Shown piece after piece: positions 1-8,397 of a stretch of DNA of 64,000 nucleotides; the first letter of the stretch is position 1; each line of letters begins with the position of its first letter. Source of the DNA: Streptomyces scopuliridis RB72 (GTDB taxonomy: Bacteria > Actinomycetota > Actinomycetes > Streptomycetales > Streptomycetaceae). The stretch covers positions 124,001-188,000 of the forward strand of contig NZ_JOEI01000006.1 in assembly GCF_000718095.1 (NCBI RefSeq), written 5' to 3'. The translations under genes were made by a program, and so were the position numbers. The notes below the pieces were generated by a model. That model searched no databases, was not told where the DNA came from, and saw nothing but the letters and a program-made list of their open reading frames with translations.

Positions 1-1
1 C

Positions 2-298
2 TGCGCCTTCTCCATGGGAATCGCGACCATCGTGCGCAGCCCGTCGATCTCACTGGGCGTTCTGCTGCCGCTGCTGTTCCTCAGCTCCCAGGGGCTGGGC
101 AACGTGCCCGCCCTGAAGCCCGTCCTGCGGTACCTGCCCGACCAGGCCGGCCTGGAACTGATGGGCCTTGCCGGACCGTCCGCCGACGGACGCTTCGGCC
201 CCGGCTACGGCACCGGGACAGCGCTTGTCATTTTGCTGGCCTGGACCGCCGCCGCCCTGGCCGGCGGCTACCTGCTCCTGCGCCGACGCGACGCGTGA
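2..298 (+). CDS. ABC-2 type transporter permease, C-terminal part (5' end outside window)
   Basis: The reading frame is open from the first bases and ends at a TGA at 296-298, so only the last ~98 residues are present. They hold a hydrophobic segment (SLGVLLPLLFLSSQ), a hydrophilic loop with a conserved-looking LKPVLRYLPDQAG stretch, and a final membrane helix ending in LLLRRRDA. This pattern (loop, last helix, short Arg-rich tail) is typical of the C-terminus of ABC-2 family permeases in Streptomyces, which work with a separate ATPase encoded upstream. The substrate cannot be told from this fragment. The family call rests on architecture and general resemblance rather than a catalytic motif. 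Confidence 0.6.
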   Translation, partial: CAFSMGIATIVRSPSISLGVLLPLLFLSSQGLGNVPALKPVLRYLPDQAGLELMGLAGPSADGRFGPGYGTGTALVILLAWTAAALAGGYLLLRRRDA

Positions 299-303
299 TG
301 CCC

Positions 304-324
304 GGGCCGGGTGTGCCCCGGCCC
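304..324. terminator. Bidirectional hairpin between convergent genes
   Basis: GGGCCGGG at 304-311 pairs perfectly with CCCGGCCC at 317-324 across a 5-nt loop. It lies in the 67-base gap between the convergent permease and pirin genes. There is no U-tract, as is usual for Streptomyces terminators. Confidence 0.5.
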
Positions 325-365
325 CCGGCACCACGACGCACGAGACCACACCCCGGACCCGCCGG

Positions 366-1319
366 CTACGCCGGCCCCGCCGGAACCGTGCCCAGGCGGC
401 CCGCCTGGAAGTCCTCGAACGCCTGCTTGAGCTCCGCGTGACTGTTCATCACGAACGGGCCGTAGTGCGCCATCGGCTCCCTGATCGGGCGCCCGCCCAG
501 CAGCACGACCTCCAGGTCCGGCGTGTTCCCGTCCTGGGACTCGTCCGCGCGCACGCTCAGTGCGCCGCCCGCGCCGAACACCGCCGTCTGCCCCATGCGC
601 ACGGGGCGCCGGTCCGTACCGACCGAGCCGCGCCCCGCCAGTACGTACGCGAGACCGTTGAAGTCCTCCCGCCACGGCAGGTTGATCTCCGCCCCCGGCC
701 GCAGCGTCGCGTGGATCATCGTGATCGGGGTGTGCGTGATGCCGGGACCCTCGTGCCCGTCCAGCGCGCCGGCGATCACCCGGAGCAGCGCGCCGCCGTC
801 GGGCGAGGTCAGCAGCTGGACCTGGCCGCCGCGGATGTCCTGGTACCGGGGGTCCATCATCTTGTCGGACGCCGGGAGGTTCACCCAGAGCTGGAGGCCG
901 TGGAACAGCCCGCCTGACGTGACCAGCGACTCCGGCGGAGCCTCGATGTGCAGCAGGCCGGAGCCCGCCGTCATCCACTGGGTGTCACCGTTCTGGATGG
1001 TGCCGCCGCCACCGTTGCTGTCCTGGTGGACGAAGGTGCCGTCGATCAGGTACGTGACGGTCTCGAAGCCGCGGTGCGGGTGCCACGGCGTGCCCTTGGG
1101 CTCGCCCGGCGCGTACTCCACCTCGCCCATCTGGTCCATCATGATGAACGGGTCGAGGTGCTCGTAGTTGATCCCCGCGAACGCGCGACGTACCGGGAAG
1201 CCCTCACCCTCGAAACCGCCGGGGGCGGTCGTGACGGCGAGCACGGGGCGGGCCACGGCGTCGGCCGGAGCCGCCACCCGGGGAAGGGTCAGCGGGTTTT
1301 CGACAGTCACTGCGGGCAT
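366..1319 (-). CDS. Pirin family protein
   Basis: A 317-residue bicupin of the pirin family. Pirins are cytosolic metal-binding proteins, some with quercetinase activity and some acting as regulators of central metabolism. The N-terminal cupin keeps the metal-site pattern: HPHRGFETVTY near residue 85, a downstream His-rich turn (FVHQDSNG), and GSGLLHIEAPPE, which supplies the family's His-x-Glu. The C-terminal half is the usual second cupin without metal ligands. The ATG at 1319 follows an AAGGAGG ribosome site five bases upstream. It is monocistronic and convergent with the preceding gene, and its promoter carries a strong palindrome (separate entry). The family assignment is firm; the biological role is open. 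Confidence 0.9.
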   Translation of the reverse strand: MPAVTVENPLTLPRVAAPADAVARPVLAVTTAPGGFEGEGFPVRRAFAGINYEHLDPFIMMDQMGEVEYAPGEPKGTPWHPHRGFETVTYLIDGTFVHQDSNGGGGTIQNGDTQWMTAGSGLLHIEAPPESLVTSGGLFHGLQLWVNLPASDKMMDPRYQDIRGGQVQLLTSPDGGALLRVIAGALDGHEGPGITHTPITMIHATLRPGAEINLPWREDFNGLAYVLAGRGSVGTDRRPVRMGQTAVFGAGGALSVRADESQDGNTPDLEVVLLGGRPIREPMAHYGPFVMNSHAELKQAFEDFQAGRLGTVPAGPA

Positions 1320-1342
1320 GAGGGCCTCCTTGATGATTCAAC

Positions 1343-1375
1343 GTTCAATTTAGTTGAACAGTGAACATCTGGCAA
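1343..1375 (-). promoter_or_regulatory. Pirin promoter with operator-like palindrome over the -10 box
   Basis: On the minus strand TTGCCA (1370-1375) and TAAATT (1347-1352) are separated by exactly 17 nt and resemble -35 and -10 boxes. The -10 sits inside the perfect inverted repeat GTTCAA-N5-TTGAAC (1343-1359). A second TTCAA half lies just beside it at 1337-1341. Such a position suits a repressor of the MarR or TetR type. No regulator gene lies next to it. Confidence 0.6.
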
Positions 1376-1471
1376 GGCGCACTCCCCTCCCGTACCGCTC
1401 CCATGGGGTGACATGAGCGCGCCGCGGCCGGATGGGCCGCGGCGGGAGGGCTGGGGATTAACGGACCGGTT

Positions 1472-1960
1472 CTAGCCGTACATACGGCGCATCGCGAAGT
1501 CCACCATCTGCTCGACCGCCTTCGCGTCGAACACCATCCGGTGGTCGCCCTCCATGTCCAGTACGAAGCCGTATCCCGTGGGCAGCAGATCGATCACCTC
1601 GGCGCCGGTGATCACGAAGTACTTCGACTCCTTGCCCGCGTACCGCCGCAGCTCCTTGAGCGTGCTGAACATGGGGATCACCGGCTGCTGCGTGTTGTGC
1701 AGCGCCAGGAACCCTGGATTGTCACCCCGCGGGCAGTAGACCTTCGACGTCGCGAAGATCTGCTGGAAGTCCTCGGCCGACAACGACCCCGTCGTGAACG
1801 CCCGCACGGCGTCCCCGAGCGACGGGGGCGACGGCTCCGGATACAGCGGTTGTTCGCCGTAACCGCCCGTGCCGGGGCCGCCCATCGGTTGCTGCTGCGG
1901 CTGCTGAGGCGGGTGCGTGTACTGCTGCTGAGCGCCCGGGTTCTGGTCGTAGCCGTACAT
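1472..1960 (-). CDS. SseB-like domain protein
   Basis: A 162-residue protein starting MYGYDQNPG, with a Gln/Pro/Gly-rich low-complexity N-terminus (about residues 5-45) followed by a compact domain from SPPSLGDAVRAF to the end. The domain resembles the SseB N-terminal fold found in many actinobacterial proteins of unknown role: the motifs VYCPRGDNPGF, PVIPMFSTLKELRRY and ELL-like GAEVIDLLPTGYGFVLD are typical. The frame is open 18 codons further upstream, but the internal ATG at 1960 gives the start usual for this family. No membrane segment or signal peptide is seen. It is probably transcribed alone. Function unknown. Confidence 0.7.
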   Translation of the reverse strand: MYGYDQNPGAQQQYTHPPQQPQQQPMGGPGTGGYGEQPLYPEPSPPSLGDAVRAFTTGSLSAEDFQQIFATSKVYCPRGDNPGFLALHNTQQPVIPMFSTLKELRRYAGKESKYFVITGAEVIDLLPTGYGFVLDMEGDHRMVFDAKAVEQMVDFAMRRMYG

Positions 1961-2041
1961 GAGCGCAAGAGTACTGAGGAATGCCGCCCCGGGAAGCCTC
2001 GTCGACCTCGTCACAGTATCCGGGACGGGGTTGCATCTTAT

Positions 2042-2078
2042 TACCCATGGGTAGCATCATCGTGGCTACTTACCGGTA
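2042..2078 (+). promoter_or_regulatory. Two palindromes upstream of the acyl-CoA dehydrogenase
   Basis: TACCCATGGGTA (2042-2053) is a perfect 12-bp palindrome, and TACCGGTA (2071-2078) is a perfect 8-bp palindrome whose centre is 27 bp further on. Both share TACC/GGTA half-sites and lie 46-82 bp upstream of the ATG at 2124. The paired arrangement suggests an operator for a TetR-type regulator of fatty acid degradation. The regulator is not in the window. Confidence 0.5.
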
Positions 2079-2123
2079 CATGTATGAGGAACCCGCCTCC
2101 CCGATCCTTACGGAGTCGTCGCC

Positions 2124-3950
2124 ATGGGGCACTACAAGTCGAATCTGCGCGACATCGAGTTCAACCTCTTCGAGGTCCTCGGACGCGACAAGCTGTACGG
2201 CTCCGGACCGTTCGCGGAGATGGACGTGGAGACCGCCAAGAGCATCCTCGAAGAGGTCACGCGCCTCGCGGAGACCGATCTCGCCGAGTCGTTCGCGGAC
2301 GCCGACCGCAACCCGCCGGTCTTCGACCCGGAGACCAACACCGCTCCGGTCCCGGCGGCCTTCAAGAAGAGCTACCAGGCGTACATGGACTCCGAGTACT
2401 GGCGTCTGGGCCTGCCGGAGGAGATCGGCGGCACGACCTCGCCGCGCTCCCTGATCTGGGCGTACGCGGAGCTGCTCCTCGGCGCGAACCCCGCCGTGTG
2501 GATGTACGCGTCGGGCCCCGCCTTCGCCGGCATCCTCTTCGACGAGGGCAACGAGGCGCAGAAGAAGGTCGCCGCGTTCGCCGTCGAGAAGCAGTGGGGC
2601 TCCACGATGGTCCTCACCGAGCCGGACGCCGGCTCGGACGTCGGCGCGGGCCGTACGAAGGCCGTCGAGCAGGAGGACGGCAGCTGGCACATCGAGGGCG
2701 TGAAGCGCTTCATCACGTCCGGTGAGCACGACATGTCGGAGAACATCCTTCACTACGTCCTCGCACGCCCCGAGGGCGCGGGACCCGGCACCAAGGGCCT
2801 GTCGCTCTTCCTCGTGCCGAAGTACGAGTTCGACTGGGAGACCGGCGAGCTGGGCGCGCGCAACGGCGTCTACGCCACGAACGTCGAGCACAAGATGGGC
2901 CTCAAGGCCTCCAACACCTGCGAGATGACCTTCGGCGACCGCCACCCCGCCAAGGGCTGGCTGATCGGTGACAAGCACGACGGCATCCGCCAGATGTTCC
3001 GCATCATCGAGTTCGCCCGGATGATGGTCGGCACGAAGGCCATCGCCACGCTCTCCACCGGCTATCTGAACGCGCTGGAGTACGCCAAGGAGCGCGTCCA
3101 GGGCCCCGATCTGGCGCAGTTCATGGACAAGGCCGCGCCCAAGGTCACCATCACGCACCACCCCGATGTGCGGCGCTCGCTGATGACGCAGAAGGCGTAC
3201 GCCGAGGGCATGCGCGCCCTCGTCATGTACACCGCCTCCGTCCAGGACGAGATCGCAGTCAAGGAGGCCGAGGGCGAGAACGCCAAGGCGCTGCACGGGC
3301 TGAACGATCTGCTGCTGCCGATCGTGAAGGGCTACGGCTCGGAGCGGTCGTACGAGCAGCTCGCGCAGTCCCTCCAGACGTTCGGCGGCTCCGGCTATCT
3401 GCAGGAGTACCCGATCGAGCAGTACATCCGGGACGCCAAGATCGACACCCTCTACGAGGGCACCACCGCGATCCAGGGCCAGGACTTCTTCTTCCGGAAG
3501 ATCGTCCGCGACCAGGGCCAGTCGCTGAACACGCTCGCCGAGGAGATCAAGACGTTCCTCGCGGTCGGCACCGGCGGTACGGAGCTGGCCCCGGCCCGTG
3601 ACGCGCTCGCCAAGGCCGCCGCCGACCTGGAGGCGATCGTCGGCCGGATGCTGACCGACCTCACCTCCACCGGCGAGGACGTCAAGAACATCTACAAGGT
3701 CGGACTGAACACGACGCGGCTGCTGATGGCCTCGGGCGATGTGGTCGTCGGCTATCTGCTGCTGCGCGGCGCGGCCGTGGCCGCCGAGAAGCTGGAGACG
3801 GCCGCCGCGAAGGACGTGGCGTTCTACCGGGGCAAGATCGCGGCGGCGAAGTTCTTCGCCGCGAATGTCCTGCCGGACGTCTCGACGCAGCGCGCGATCG
3901 CCGAGTCCGTCGACGACTCCCTGATGGAGCTGGACGAAGCGGCCTTCTGA
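2124..3950 (+). CDS. Acyl-CoA dehydrogenase, long FadE5-like form
   Basis: A 608-residue FAD flavoenzyme that introduces the alpha-beta double bond into acyl-CoA, the first step of beta-oxidation. It is ~200 residues longer than ordinary acyl-CoA dehydrogenases. The opening [18 protein letters not shown] and the extra C-terminal helical region match the FadE5 group of mycobacteria as I recall it. Visible motifs are the substrate/FAD loop [13 protein letters not shown] (about residue 171), [20 protein letters not shown] in the C-terminal helical domain, and [12 protein letters not shown], whose Glu is the family's catalytic base. The ATG at 2124 has an ACGGAG ribosome site. The gene is monocistronic, with the palindromes above in its promoter and a hairpin downstream. 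Confidence 0.92.
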   Translation: MGHYKSNLRDIEFNLFEVLGRDKLYGSGPFAEMDVETAKSILEEVTRLAETDLAESFADADRNPPVFDPETNTAPVPAAFKKSYQAYMDSEYWRLGLPEEIGGTTSPRSLIWAYAELLLGANPAVWMYASGPAFAGILFDEGNEAQKKVAAFAVEKQWGSTMVLTEPDAGSDVGAGRTKAVEQEDGSWHIEGVKRFITSGEHDMSENILHYVLARPEGAGPGTKGLSLFLVPKYEFDWETGELGARNGVYATNVEHKMGLKASNTCEMTFGDRHPAKGWLIGDKHDGIRQMFRIIEFARMMVGTKAIATLSTGYLNALEYAKERVQGPDLAQFMDKAAPKVTITHHPDVRRSLMTQKAYAEGMRALVMYTASVQDEIAVKEAEGENAKALHGLNDLLLPIVKGYGSERSYEQLAQSLQTFGGSGYLQEYPIEQYIRDAKIDTLYEGTTAIQGQDFFFRKIVRDQGQSLNTLAEEIKTFLAVGTGGTELAPARDALAKAAADLEAIVGRMLTDLTSTGEDVKNIYKVGLNTTRLLMASGDVVVGYLLLRGAAVAAEKLETAAAKDVAFYRGKIAAAKFFAANVLPDVSTQRAIAESVDDSLMELDEAAF

Positions 3951-3975
3951 CCGGGCCGGCTCCCGCGGTCCCGGG

Positions 3976-4045
3976 TCACGACTCACGGCTCACGGCTCAC
4001 GGCTCACGGCTCACGGCTCACGGCTCACGGCTCACGGCTCACGAC
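3976..4045 (+). repeat. Ten 7-bp tandem repeats
   Basis: Eight perfect copies of TCACGGC (3983-4038) are flanked on each side by one TCACGAC variant (3976-3982 and 4039-4045), giving ten units in a row. The array lies in the gap after the acyl-CoA dehydrogenase and runs straight into the terminator hairpin. A 7-bp unit is not a multiple of three, and no reading frame of note uses it. Confidence 0.95.
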
Positions 4046-4082
4046 GGCAGGGCATCTCTCCCCGGGGAGGTGTCCTGCCGTC
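4043..4082 (+). terminator. Terminator hairpin after the acyl-CoA dehydrogenase gene
   Basis: GACGGCAGG (4043-4051) pairs with CCTGCCGTC (4074-4082), with a nested CTCCCCGGGGAG palindrome in the loop. The remaining part of the 304-base gap between 3951 and 4254 holds the tandem repeats and a pyrimidine-rich run of CCCGCCG/CCGTTTC motifs. No gene is seen in it. Confidence 0.6.
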
Positions 4083-4254
4083 TGTCCCGCCGCCCGTCCC
4101 GCCGCCCGTTCCACCGTTTCCCGCCGTTTCCCGCCGCCCGTCGCTCCGTTCCGCGTGCCTGTTCTCCCCATGTGCGGAGCTTGTCCCGCCCAGTTATGTG
4201 TCGTTCCAACCGGTGGCGGGCCCGGTGTCCGGGCCCGTCGTTATGGTGAACCCC

Positions 4255-5556
4255 ATGAGCACTTCCGCCCGCTTCGACCGCGGCCACACCGACGACCTCA
4301 TCTCCTTCTTGACGGCCAGTCCTTCGCCGTATCACGCGGTGGCCAACGCCGCGGAGCGGCTGGAGAAGGCCGGCTTCCGGCAGCTGCGGGAGACGGACGC
4401 CTGGGACGGGTCGGCGGGCGGGCGGTTCGTGCTGCGCGGCGGGGCGATCGTCGCCTGGTTCGTGCCGGAGGGCGCCGACCCGCACACTCCCTTCCGTATC
4501 GTCGGCGCCCACACGGACTCCCCGAATCTGCGGGTGAAGCCGCTGCCGGACACCGGCTCGTACGGCTGGCGCCAGATCGCCGTCGAGATCTACGGCGGGA
4601 CGCTGCTCAACACCTGGCTCGACCGCGATCTGGGCCTCGCGGGCCGTATCACCCTGCGCGACGGCTCGCACCGGCTGGTCAATGTCGACCGCGCCCTGCT
4701 CCGCGTCCCGCAGCTGGCCGTGCATCTGGACCGCTCCGTCAACACCGACGGCCTGAAGCTGGACCGGCAGCGGCACATGCAGCCGATCTGGGGCCTCGGG
4801 GATCCCCAGGAGGGCGATCTGATCCGCTTCGTGGCGCAGGAGGCGGGCGTCGACGCCGCGGACATCACCGGCTGGGACCTGATGCCCCACGCCATAGAGC
4901 CGCCCTCCTACCTCGGCCGCGACCGCGAGCTGCTGGCCGGGCCCCGGATGGACAACCTGCTGTCGGTGCACGCGGGTACGGCCGCGCTGGCCGCGGTCGC
5001 CACGTCCGCCGCCGCGGAGCCGCTCCCGTACATCCCGGTACTCGCCGCCTTCGACCACGAGGAGAACGGCTCGCAGTCGGACACCGGCGCCGACGGACCG
5101 CTGCTCGGCAACGTCCTCGAACGCTCGGTGCTCGCCCGCGGCGGTACGTACGAGGACCGGGCGCGGGCCTTCGCGGGCACGGTCTGTCTGTCGTCCGACA
5201 CCGGCCACGCCGTGCACCCGAACTACAGCGACCGCCACGACCCGACGCACCACCCGCGCGCCAACGGCGGCCCCATCCTCAAGGTCAACGTCAATATGCG
5301 GTACGCGACGGACGGCAGCGGCCGGGCCGTGTTCGCCGCCGCCTGCGAGAAGGCGGGCGTGCCCTGGCAGTCGTTCGTCTCCAACAACTCGATGCCGTGC
5401 GGCACGACGATCGGCCCGATCACCGCGGCGCGGCACGGCATCCAGACCGTCGACATCGGCGTGGCGATCCTGTCGATGCACAGCGCGCGCGAGCTGTGCG
5501 GCGCGGACGACCCGTATCTGCTGGCGAACGCGCTGGTGGCGTTCCTGGAGGGCTGA
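4255..5556 (+). CDS. M18 family aminopeptidase
   Basis: A 433-residue zinc aminopeptidase related to aspartyl aminopeptidase, cytosolic, releasing N-terminal residues from peptides. The metal and catalytic residues are present: GAHTDSPNLRVKP (His and Asp ligands, about residue 83), MDNLLSVHAG (bridging Asp), AFDHEENGS (Glu-Glu pair of general base and ligand) and the closing ILSMHSARE (His ligand). I chose the ATG at 4255 (MSTSARFDRGHTDDLI) because this opening is usual in the family. The frame stays open to 4198, but the extra 19 residues look non-coding. There is no signal peptide. It stands alone, convergent with the thioredoxin-NHL gene. Confidence 0.9.
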   Translation: MSTSARFDRGHTDDLISFLTASPSPYHAVANAAERLEKAGFRQLRETDAWDGSAGGRFVLRGGAIVAWFVPEGADPHTPFRIVGAHTDSPNLRVKPLPDTGSYGWRQIAVEIYGGTLLNTWLDRDLGLAGRITLRDGSHRLVNVDRALLRVPQLAVHLDRSVNTDGLKLDRQRHMQPIWGLGDPQEGDLIRFVAQEAGVDAADITGWDLMPHAIEPPSYLGRDRELLAGPRMDNLLSVHAGTAALAAVATSAAAEPLPYIPVLAAFDHEENGSQSDTGADGPLLGNVLERSVLARGGTYEDRARAFAGTVCLSSDTGHAVHPNYSDRHDPTHHPRANGGPILKVNVNMRYATDGSGRAVFAAACEKAGVPWQSFVSNNSMPCGTTIGPITAARHGIQTVDIGVAILSMHSARELCGADDPYLLANALVAFLEG

Positions 5557-5657
5557 GCACCCGCACTGCCCGGGGCCGCGGCGGGGCCGAACTCCCGCCG
5601 AGCCGAACTCCCGCCGTCCGCATGGCTGTCCCGCCTTCGCTCGGACCTTCGCCCGGA

Positions 5658-7529
5658 CTACGCGCCGAGTCCGGCCAGTACGAGTGCGAGCCGGGACGTT
5701 CCCGTGTCGCCGACCCGGACGGGCACGCCCCAGTCCTGCTGATGGACATGGCAGGCCGGGTACTCGTTCGCCGGGTCGTCGTCGCAGGAGGCCGCCATCG
5801 CGGAGACGTGCAGCACGCCCTCGGTGACGCCGTCGGCCAGCACCAGTTCGCGGTGGAGGTCCGTACCGGCGCCGCTGCCCTCCGCCAGCAGTTCCGGCGG
5901 GGTCGCGGAGACCAGCAGCCGGGTCGAGGGGCCGTAGCGTGTGTCGAGCTTCTGGCCCGTCGGCGCCGTGAAGACGACGTCCAGCGTCAGCGCACCGGGG
6001 GCGACCTCGGTGGCCTCCCGCTGGGTGCGGTGGGCGACGGCCTCGACCCTGACCGCCTCGTCGGGCAGCCGCAGCCGGGTCAGCCGGTGCCGCGCGGACT
6101 CGACGACGACGATGTCCTCGCCGACGAGCACCGCGTCGCTCGGCTCCCGCAGATCCGTTGCCAGCGTGGTCACTTCACCGCTCGCCGGGTCGTAGCGGCG
6201 CAGCGCGTGGTTGTACGTGTCCGAGACGGCGACCGAGCCGTCGGGCAGCGCCGTGACACCCAGCGGGTGCTGGAGCAGGGCCTGTTCGGCGGCGCCGTCG
6301 CGGTGGCCGAAGTCGAAGAGCCCGGCGCCGACGGCCGTACGGATCACGAACCCGTCCTCGACGTCCCCCTCGCCGTCTCCCTCACCGTCGCCGGCTCCCG
6401 CGCGCTCCACGTAGCGCAGGGCGCTGGTCTCCGAGTCGGCGATCCACAGCCGGTCCCCGGCCGCCGCCAGTCCGGACGGCTGGGCGAACCACGCCTCGGC
6501 GGCGGGCCCGTCCACCAGCCCCTCATTGGTCGTGCCGGCCGCGACCCCGACCGTCCCGGTGGCCGGGTCGTACGTCCACAGCTGGTGGACCCCGGCCATC
6601 GCGATCCAGACCCGGTCCGCCCACCAGGCGACGTCCCACGGCGAGGAGAGATCCACCTCCAGGGCGGGCCCCTCGGTCGGCGAGCCCTGCCACCACTGCC
6701 TGCCGGTCCCGGCGACGGTCTCGATCGCGCCGCTGACCGGGTCGTAGGTCCGCAGCGCGTGGTTGACCGTGTCCGCGACGATCACCTTGCCGTCCGGGAG
6801 CAGCGCGAGCCCCTGCGGTTCGCTGAAGGAGTCCGGGCCGAAGCCGCGCACGCCGGAGCCGATCCGCCGGACGACCGTCTCGCCGTCCGCCTCCAGCTCG
6901 ACCAGCTGATGACGGGTGGAGTCCGAGACGAGGAAGTGCCCGCTTGGCAGCACCAGTGCCTTGCCGGGGAAGCGCAGACCGGTCGCGACCGGCTCCGGCG
7001 GTACGTACGGACCGTCCCCGCGCCGCAGCGTTCCCTTCGCGGCGTGCTCGGTCTCCAGTTCCTCCACCAGCTTCGCGATGGCGTGCGCATGCCCCTCACC
7101 GGCGTGCTGGGCCACGACATAGCCCTCGGGATCGATGACGACCAGCGTCGGCCAGGCACGTACGGCGTACTGCTTCCAGGTCGCCAGCTCGGGATCGTCC
7201 AGCACCGGGTGGTGCACCCCGTACCGCTCGACGGCGTCGACGACGGACTGGTGCTCGGCCTCGTGCACGAACTTCGGCGAGTGGACACCGATGATCACGA
7301 CCGTGTCCCGGTGCTTCTCCTCCAGCTCCCGCAGCTCATCGAGGACATGCAGACAGTTGATGCAGCAGAACGTCCAGAAGTCGAGAATGACGATGCGTCC
7401 GCGCAGGTCGGCGAGCGTGTACGACATCTCGCCGGTATTGAGCCAGCCCCCCTTGCCGATCAGCTCGGGGGCACGGACTCGGGCGCGGCGGGACGGGGGT
7501 GAAGCGGGAGCGGAGGTCGCATCGGTCAT
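5658..7529 (-). CDS. Thioredoxin-like and NHL-repeat protein (NHLRC2-like)
   Basis: A 623-residue two-part protein. Residues ~20-165 form a TlpA-type thioredoxin fold with WTFCCINC at 52-59 (Cys55, Cys56, Cys59) and the cis-Pro strand AWPTLVVID. Residues ~190-480 carry NHL beta-propeller blades, seen as repeated motifs such as PQGLALLPDGKVIVADTVNH and PLGVTALPDGSVAVSDTYNH. The last ~130 residues are a beta-rich domain. This order matches the NHLRC2 family. No signal peptide is visible, so it is probably cytosolic. A short acidic Gly repeat (GDGEGDGEGDVEDG) sits between two propeller blades and is probably a species-specific loop. The redox partner is unknown. Confidence 0.85.
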   Translation of the reverse strand: MTDATSAPASPPSRRARVRAPELIGKGGWLNTGEMSYTLADLRGRIVILDFWTFCCINCLHVLDELRELEEKHRDTVVIIGVHSPKFVHEAEHQSVVDAVERYGVHHPVLDDPELATWKQYAVRAWPTLVVIDPEGYVVAQHAGEGHAHAIAKLVEELETEHAAKGTLRRGDGPYVPPEPVATGLRFPGKALVLPSGHFLVSDSTRHQLVELEADGETVVRRIGSGVRGFGPDSFSEPQGLALLPDGKVIVADTVNHALRTYDPVSGAIETVAGTGRQWWQGSPTEGPALEVDLSSPWDVAWWADRVWIAMAGVHQLWTYDPATGTVGVAAGTTNEGLVDGPAAEAWFAQPSGLAAAGDRLWIADSETSALRYVERAGAGDGEGDGEGDVEDGFVIRTAVGAGLFDFGHRDGAAEQALLQHPLGVTALPDGSVAVSDTYNHALRRYDPASGEVTTLATDLREPSDAVLVGEDIVVVESARHRLTRLRLPDEAVRVEAVAHRTQREATEVAPGALTLDVVFTAPTGQKLDTRYGPSTRLLVSATPPELLAEGSGAGTDLHRELVLADGVTEGVLHVSAMAASCDDDPANEYPACHVHQQDWGVPVRVGDTGTSRLALVLAGLGA

Positions 7530-7731
7530 GAAACAAGGGTGCCACCACCGAAAACGCCCCGGCCGTCAGGGCTCCCCGTCGGGCACGGGTGCGGGGGCAC
7601 TCGGCGGGGCGGGACCCCACAACGCCGCGCACCGCACCCCGCGCACGGCCGTACGCGTGCGCCCGCGCTCGTATGCGTGCACCTGCGCCGCCGCCGACCG
7701 CCGCGCCGGCTCCCCCGGGTACCCGTCCTCC

Positions 7732-8226
7732 ATGAGATATCTCGTGCGCGACAAGATCTTCGCGATCGGCGACGACTACTGGATCGAGGACGAGCACGGC
7801 CGGCGGGCCTTCCGCGTCGACGGCAAGGCGCTGCGGCTGCGCGACACCCTGGAACTGAAGGCGCCCACCGGCCAGGTGCTGATCACGCTGCGCCAGAAGC
7901 TGCTCAGTCTGCGGGAGGCCATGATCATCGAGCGGGACGACCGGACGCTGGCGACGATCCGCAGAAAGCGGCTCTCGCTGCTGCGCAATCACTACCGGGT
8001 CTCCCTGGCGGAGGGCACCGAGCTGGATGTGAGCGGGCGGATCCTGGACCTGGAGTTCGCGATCGAGTACGACGGCGAACTGCTCGCCCATGTCTCGCGG
8101 CGCCGGCTGCGGATGCGGGAGACGTACGGCGTGAATGTCGTACGGGACGACGCGGACCACGCGCTGCTGATCGCCGTGGCGGTGTGTGTGATCAGGATGG
8201 CGGAGAAGGAGCACGAAGACGTCTGA
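7732..8226 (+). CDS. LURP-one-related family protein
   Basis: A 164-residue protein beginning MRYLVRDKIFAIGDDYWIED. The repeated beta-strand pattern with alternating charged and hydrophobic residues, the FRVDGKALRLRDTLEL stretch and the closing helix LLIAVAVCVIRMAEKEH are characteristic of the LURP-one/Tubby-like fold (formerly DUF567). Proteins of this fold may bind phospholipid; in bacteria the role is unknown. The start is the ATG at 7732, although the same frame runs on upstream through an Arg/Ala-rich, coding-unlike stretch. It is divergent from the thioredoxin-NHL gene, with a 202-base gap that holds the promoters. Confidence 0.8.
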   Translation: MRYLVRDKIFAIGDDYWIEDEHGRRAFRVDGKALRLRDTLELKAPTGQVLITLRQKLLSLREAMIIERDDRTLATIRRKRLSLLRNHYRVSLAEGTELDVSGRILDLEFAIEYDGELLAHVSRRRLRMRETYGVNVVRDDADHALLIAVAVCVIRMAEKEHEDV

Positions 8227-8251
8227 GGGCGCTGCTACTTCAGCCGGCCGA

Positions 8252-8397
8252 CTACTTCAACCACCCGACTGTAGGGCCGCGCTTCTTCGGCCACCGGACC
8301 GTCGGGCCGCGCTCTTTCGGCCACCGGACCGTCGGGGCACGGCCCCTTCAGTCACCGGCCTGTCGGGGCGCGGCTCCTTCGGCCACCGGCCTAACGG
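8252..8397. repeat. Five imperfect ~30-bp tandem repeats
   Basis: Units begin at 8252, 8282, 8312, 8342 and 8373, with spacings of 30, 30, 30 and 31 bp. The shared core is CTTCGGCCACCGGACCGTCG. The second and third copies are nearly identical and the outer ones are decayed. The last unit overlaps the stop codon of the hydrolase on the other strand (8391). There are no spacers, so this is not a CRISPR array. Confidence 0.85.

Noticed and set aside
4155..7502. An 1115-residue plus-strand open frame
   Set aside because: It is Arg/Pro/Ala-rich noise in GC-rich DNA, crossing the M18 gene and the antisense of the thioredoxin-NHL gene; both real genes are clear in other frames.
8252..8397. CRISPR-like array
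   Set aside because: The 30-bp units adjoin without spacers and no cas gene is present.
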